Assembly: GCA_021779095.1 (NCBI GenBank)
Contig: JAJYBI010000031.1
Location: 1-43,026, forward strand
DNA from: Deltaproteobacteria bacterium
GTDB taxonomy: Bacteria; Desulfobacterota; Desulfuromonadia; Geobacterales; JAJYBI01
Direction of reading: 5' to 3'
Length of the DNA: 43,026 nucleotides
Shown here: positions 42,307-43,026 of the stretch, piece by piece
Layout: each line of letters opens with the position of its first letter
Numbering within the stretch: the first letter of the stretch is position 1
Position numbers and translations under genes: made by a program
Notes under the pieces: generated by a model
Seen by the model: the letters and a program-made list of their open reading frames with translations, nothing else
The model's database searches: none
Told to the model about the DNA's origin: nothing

Positions 42307-43026
42307 TTACTCGTCACGCTCGAAGTCGACGATACGGGATGCGACCTGTTTGATGTTGAGGAGTTCCTTGTAGTTGATGTTCCGGGACAGGTAGTTGCCC
42401 CCGTCGGTGCCGCAGCCCAGGGTCAGTGACGGCGGCATGGTGTTGTAGATGAGACCGACGCTGCCGTGTACCGCAGGCTGGTTGAGGAGCAGACGGTTGG
42501 CCGGGATCTCCATGGCGAACTTGTTCAGAACGGCTTCGTCCTTGGCGTGGACAACGGCGGTGTGGCCGGCGCCACCCCACAGAAGCTGGGACTTGGCAGC
42601 CGCAATGGCTTCGTCGGAGCTGTTGTAGGAGATGTAGCCCAGAACCGGGGAGAGCTTCTCGTGGCTGAACCAGTCGTCCGGACCGATGCAGGTCAGGGGC
42701 ACGAGGAGCAGCGTCGTGTTTTCGGGTACGGAGAACCCTGCCAGCTCGGCGATGACCCTCGGCGACTTGCCGACGATGGCCACGGACGGTACGCCACGCT
42801 CCTTGTCGAACATGACCTTCTCGAGAGCCACCTTCTCTTCGGCGTTCACCAGGTAGGCGCCGCGCTCTACCATCAGCTTGACTCCCTTGTCACAGGTTTC
42901 CTGATCGTCGAAGATCATCGACTGGTCGGAGGAACAGATGGTGCCGTTGTCGAAGGTCTTGGAGGCGATGATATTGTTGATGGCAACACTCAGGTTGGCG
43001 GACTTGGAGACGAAAACAGGGGTATT
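42307..43026 (-). CDS. CoA-acylating aldehyde dehydrogenase (partial, C-terminal part)
   Basis: The gene runs in frame to the window edge; 239 residues are visible and the N-terminus is missing. The visible frame starts NTPVFVSKSANLSV and contains the catalytic-Cys motif NGTICSSDQS, matching the acetylating dehydrogenase half of AdhE and related SucD/EutE-type enzymes. GLIYNTMPPSLTLGCGTDGGNYLSRN-type sequence near the end supports this. The protein stops at IVDFERDE, so there is no fused iron alcohol dehydrogenase. The reaction would be acyl-CoA plus NADH to aldehyde, or the reverse. Next to sucCD, a succinyl-CoA or acetyl-CoA substrate is an inference. Confidence 0.85.
   Translation of the reverse strand, partial: NTPVFVSKSANLSVAINNIIASKTFDNGTICSSDQSMIFDDQETCDKGVKLMVERGAYLVNAEEKVALEKVMFDKERGVPSVAIVGKSPRVIAELAGFSVPENTTLLLVPLTCIGPDDWFSHEKLSPVLGYISYNSSDEAIAAAKSQLLWGGAGHTAVVHAKDEAVLNKFAMEIPANRLLLNQPAVHGSVGLIYNTMPPSLTLGCGTDGGNYLSRNINYKELLNIKQVASRIVDFERDE

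Overview
The window looks like chromosome from a GC-rich anaerobic bacterium of the Geobacter group (Desulfuromonadia/Geobacterales). Supporting signs are a complete 14-gene nuo operon with separate nuoC and nuoD, neighbouring sucCD, PAS sensor kinases, a multi-repeat YVTN secreted protein and many intergenic palindromes. The assignment to order is inference from gene content and style, not from a search.

Layout. 1-5.6 kb holds housekeeping and signalling genes: a small membrane protein, then a minus-strand run of alpha/beta hydrolase, Nudix CoA-pyrophosphatase-like protein, Cys-motif PAS sensor kinase and truC, followed by two small conserved proteins. 5.6-10.9 kb is a clearly AT-richer accessory island. 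I read it as an integron cassette array without an integrase (a CALIN). Five attC sites (5884-5945, 6433-6500, 6991-7054, 7493-7548, 8253-8314), all pointing the same way, separate minus-strand genes. In four cassettes the R'' box matches the complement of the R' box at the other end of the same cassette, exactly in three and with one mismatch in the fourth. The first cassette carries an ATPase plus DUF4435/Toprim-like pair that resembles the PARIS anti-phage system (ariA-ariB). A promoter-like sequence wrapped in five copies of a TACATGTA-type motif lies upstream of it. The last cassette is a truncated DUF262 (GmrSD-type) gene.

10.9-18.6 kb returns to core-like genes: yceH, two FKBP-type isomerases (one with an acidic seven-Cys insertion), a cupin gene with an FNR-type class II promoter, a tRNA-dihydrouridine synthase, a DUF3820 protein, an MFS carrier, a DCC-family protein, a DJ-1/PfpI protein and a second copy of the Cys-motif sensor kinase. 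tRNA-Asn is at 18762-18837. 19.2-26.6 kb holds a UbiA-type prenyltransferase with an extra membrane domain, a 1354-residue exported protein with sixteen YVTN beta-propeller repeats, and a sigma-54 activator whose receiver-like domain has lost its phosphorylation site.

26.7-39.8 kb is the nuoA-N operon on the minus strand (proton-pumping NADH:quinone oxidoreductase). It has tight overlaps throughout and a short NuoG that still keeps all four visible Fe-S ligand sets. Next are sucD and sucC (succinyl-CoA synthetase) and the C-terminal 239 residues of a CoA-acylating aldehyde dehydrogenase that runs off the window. Together these link TCA-cycle output and acyl-CoA/aldehyde chemistry to NADH oxidation.

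The best candidates for something new are the integrase-less array with a PARIS-like defence cassette, its repeated operator motif, and several undescribed small cassette proteins.
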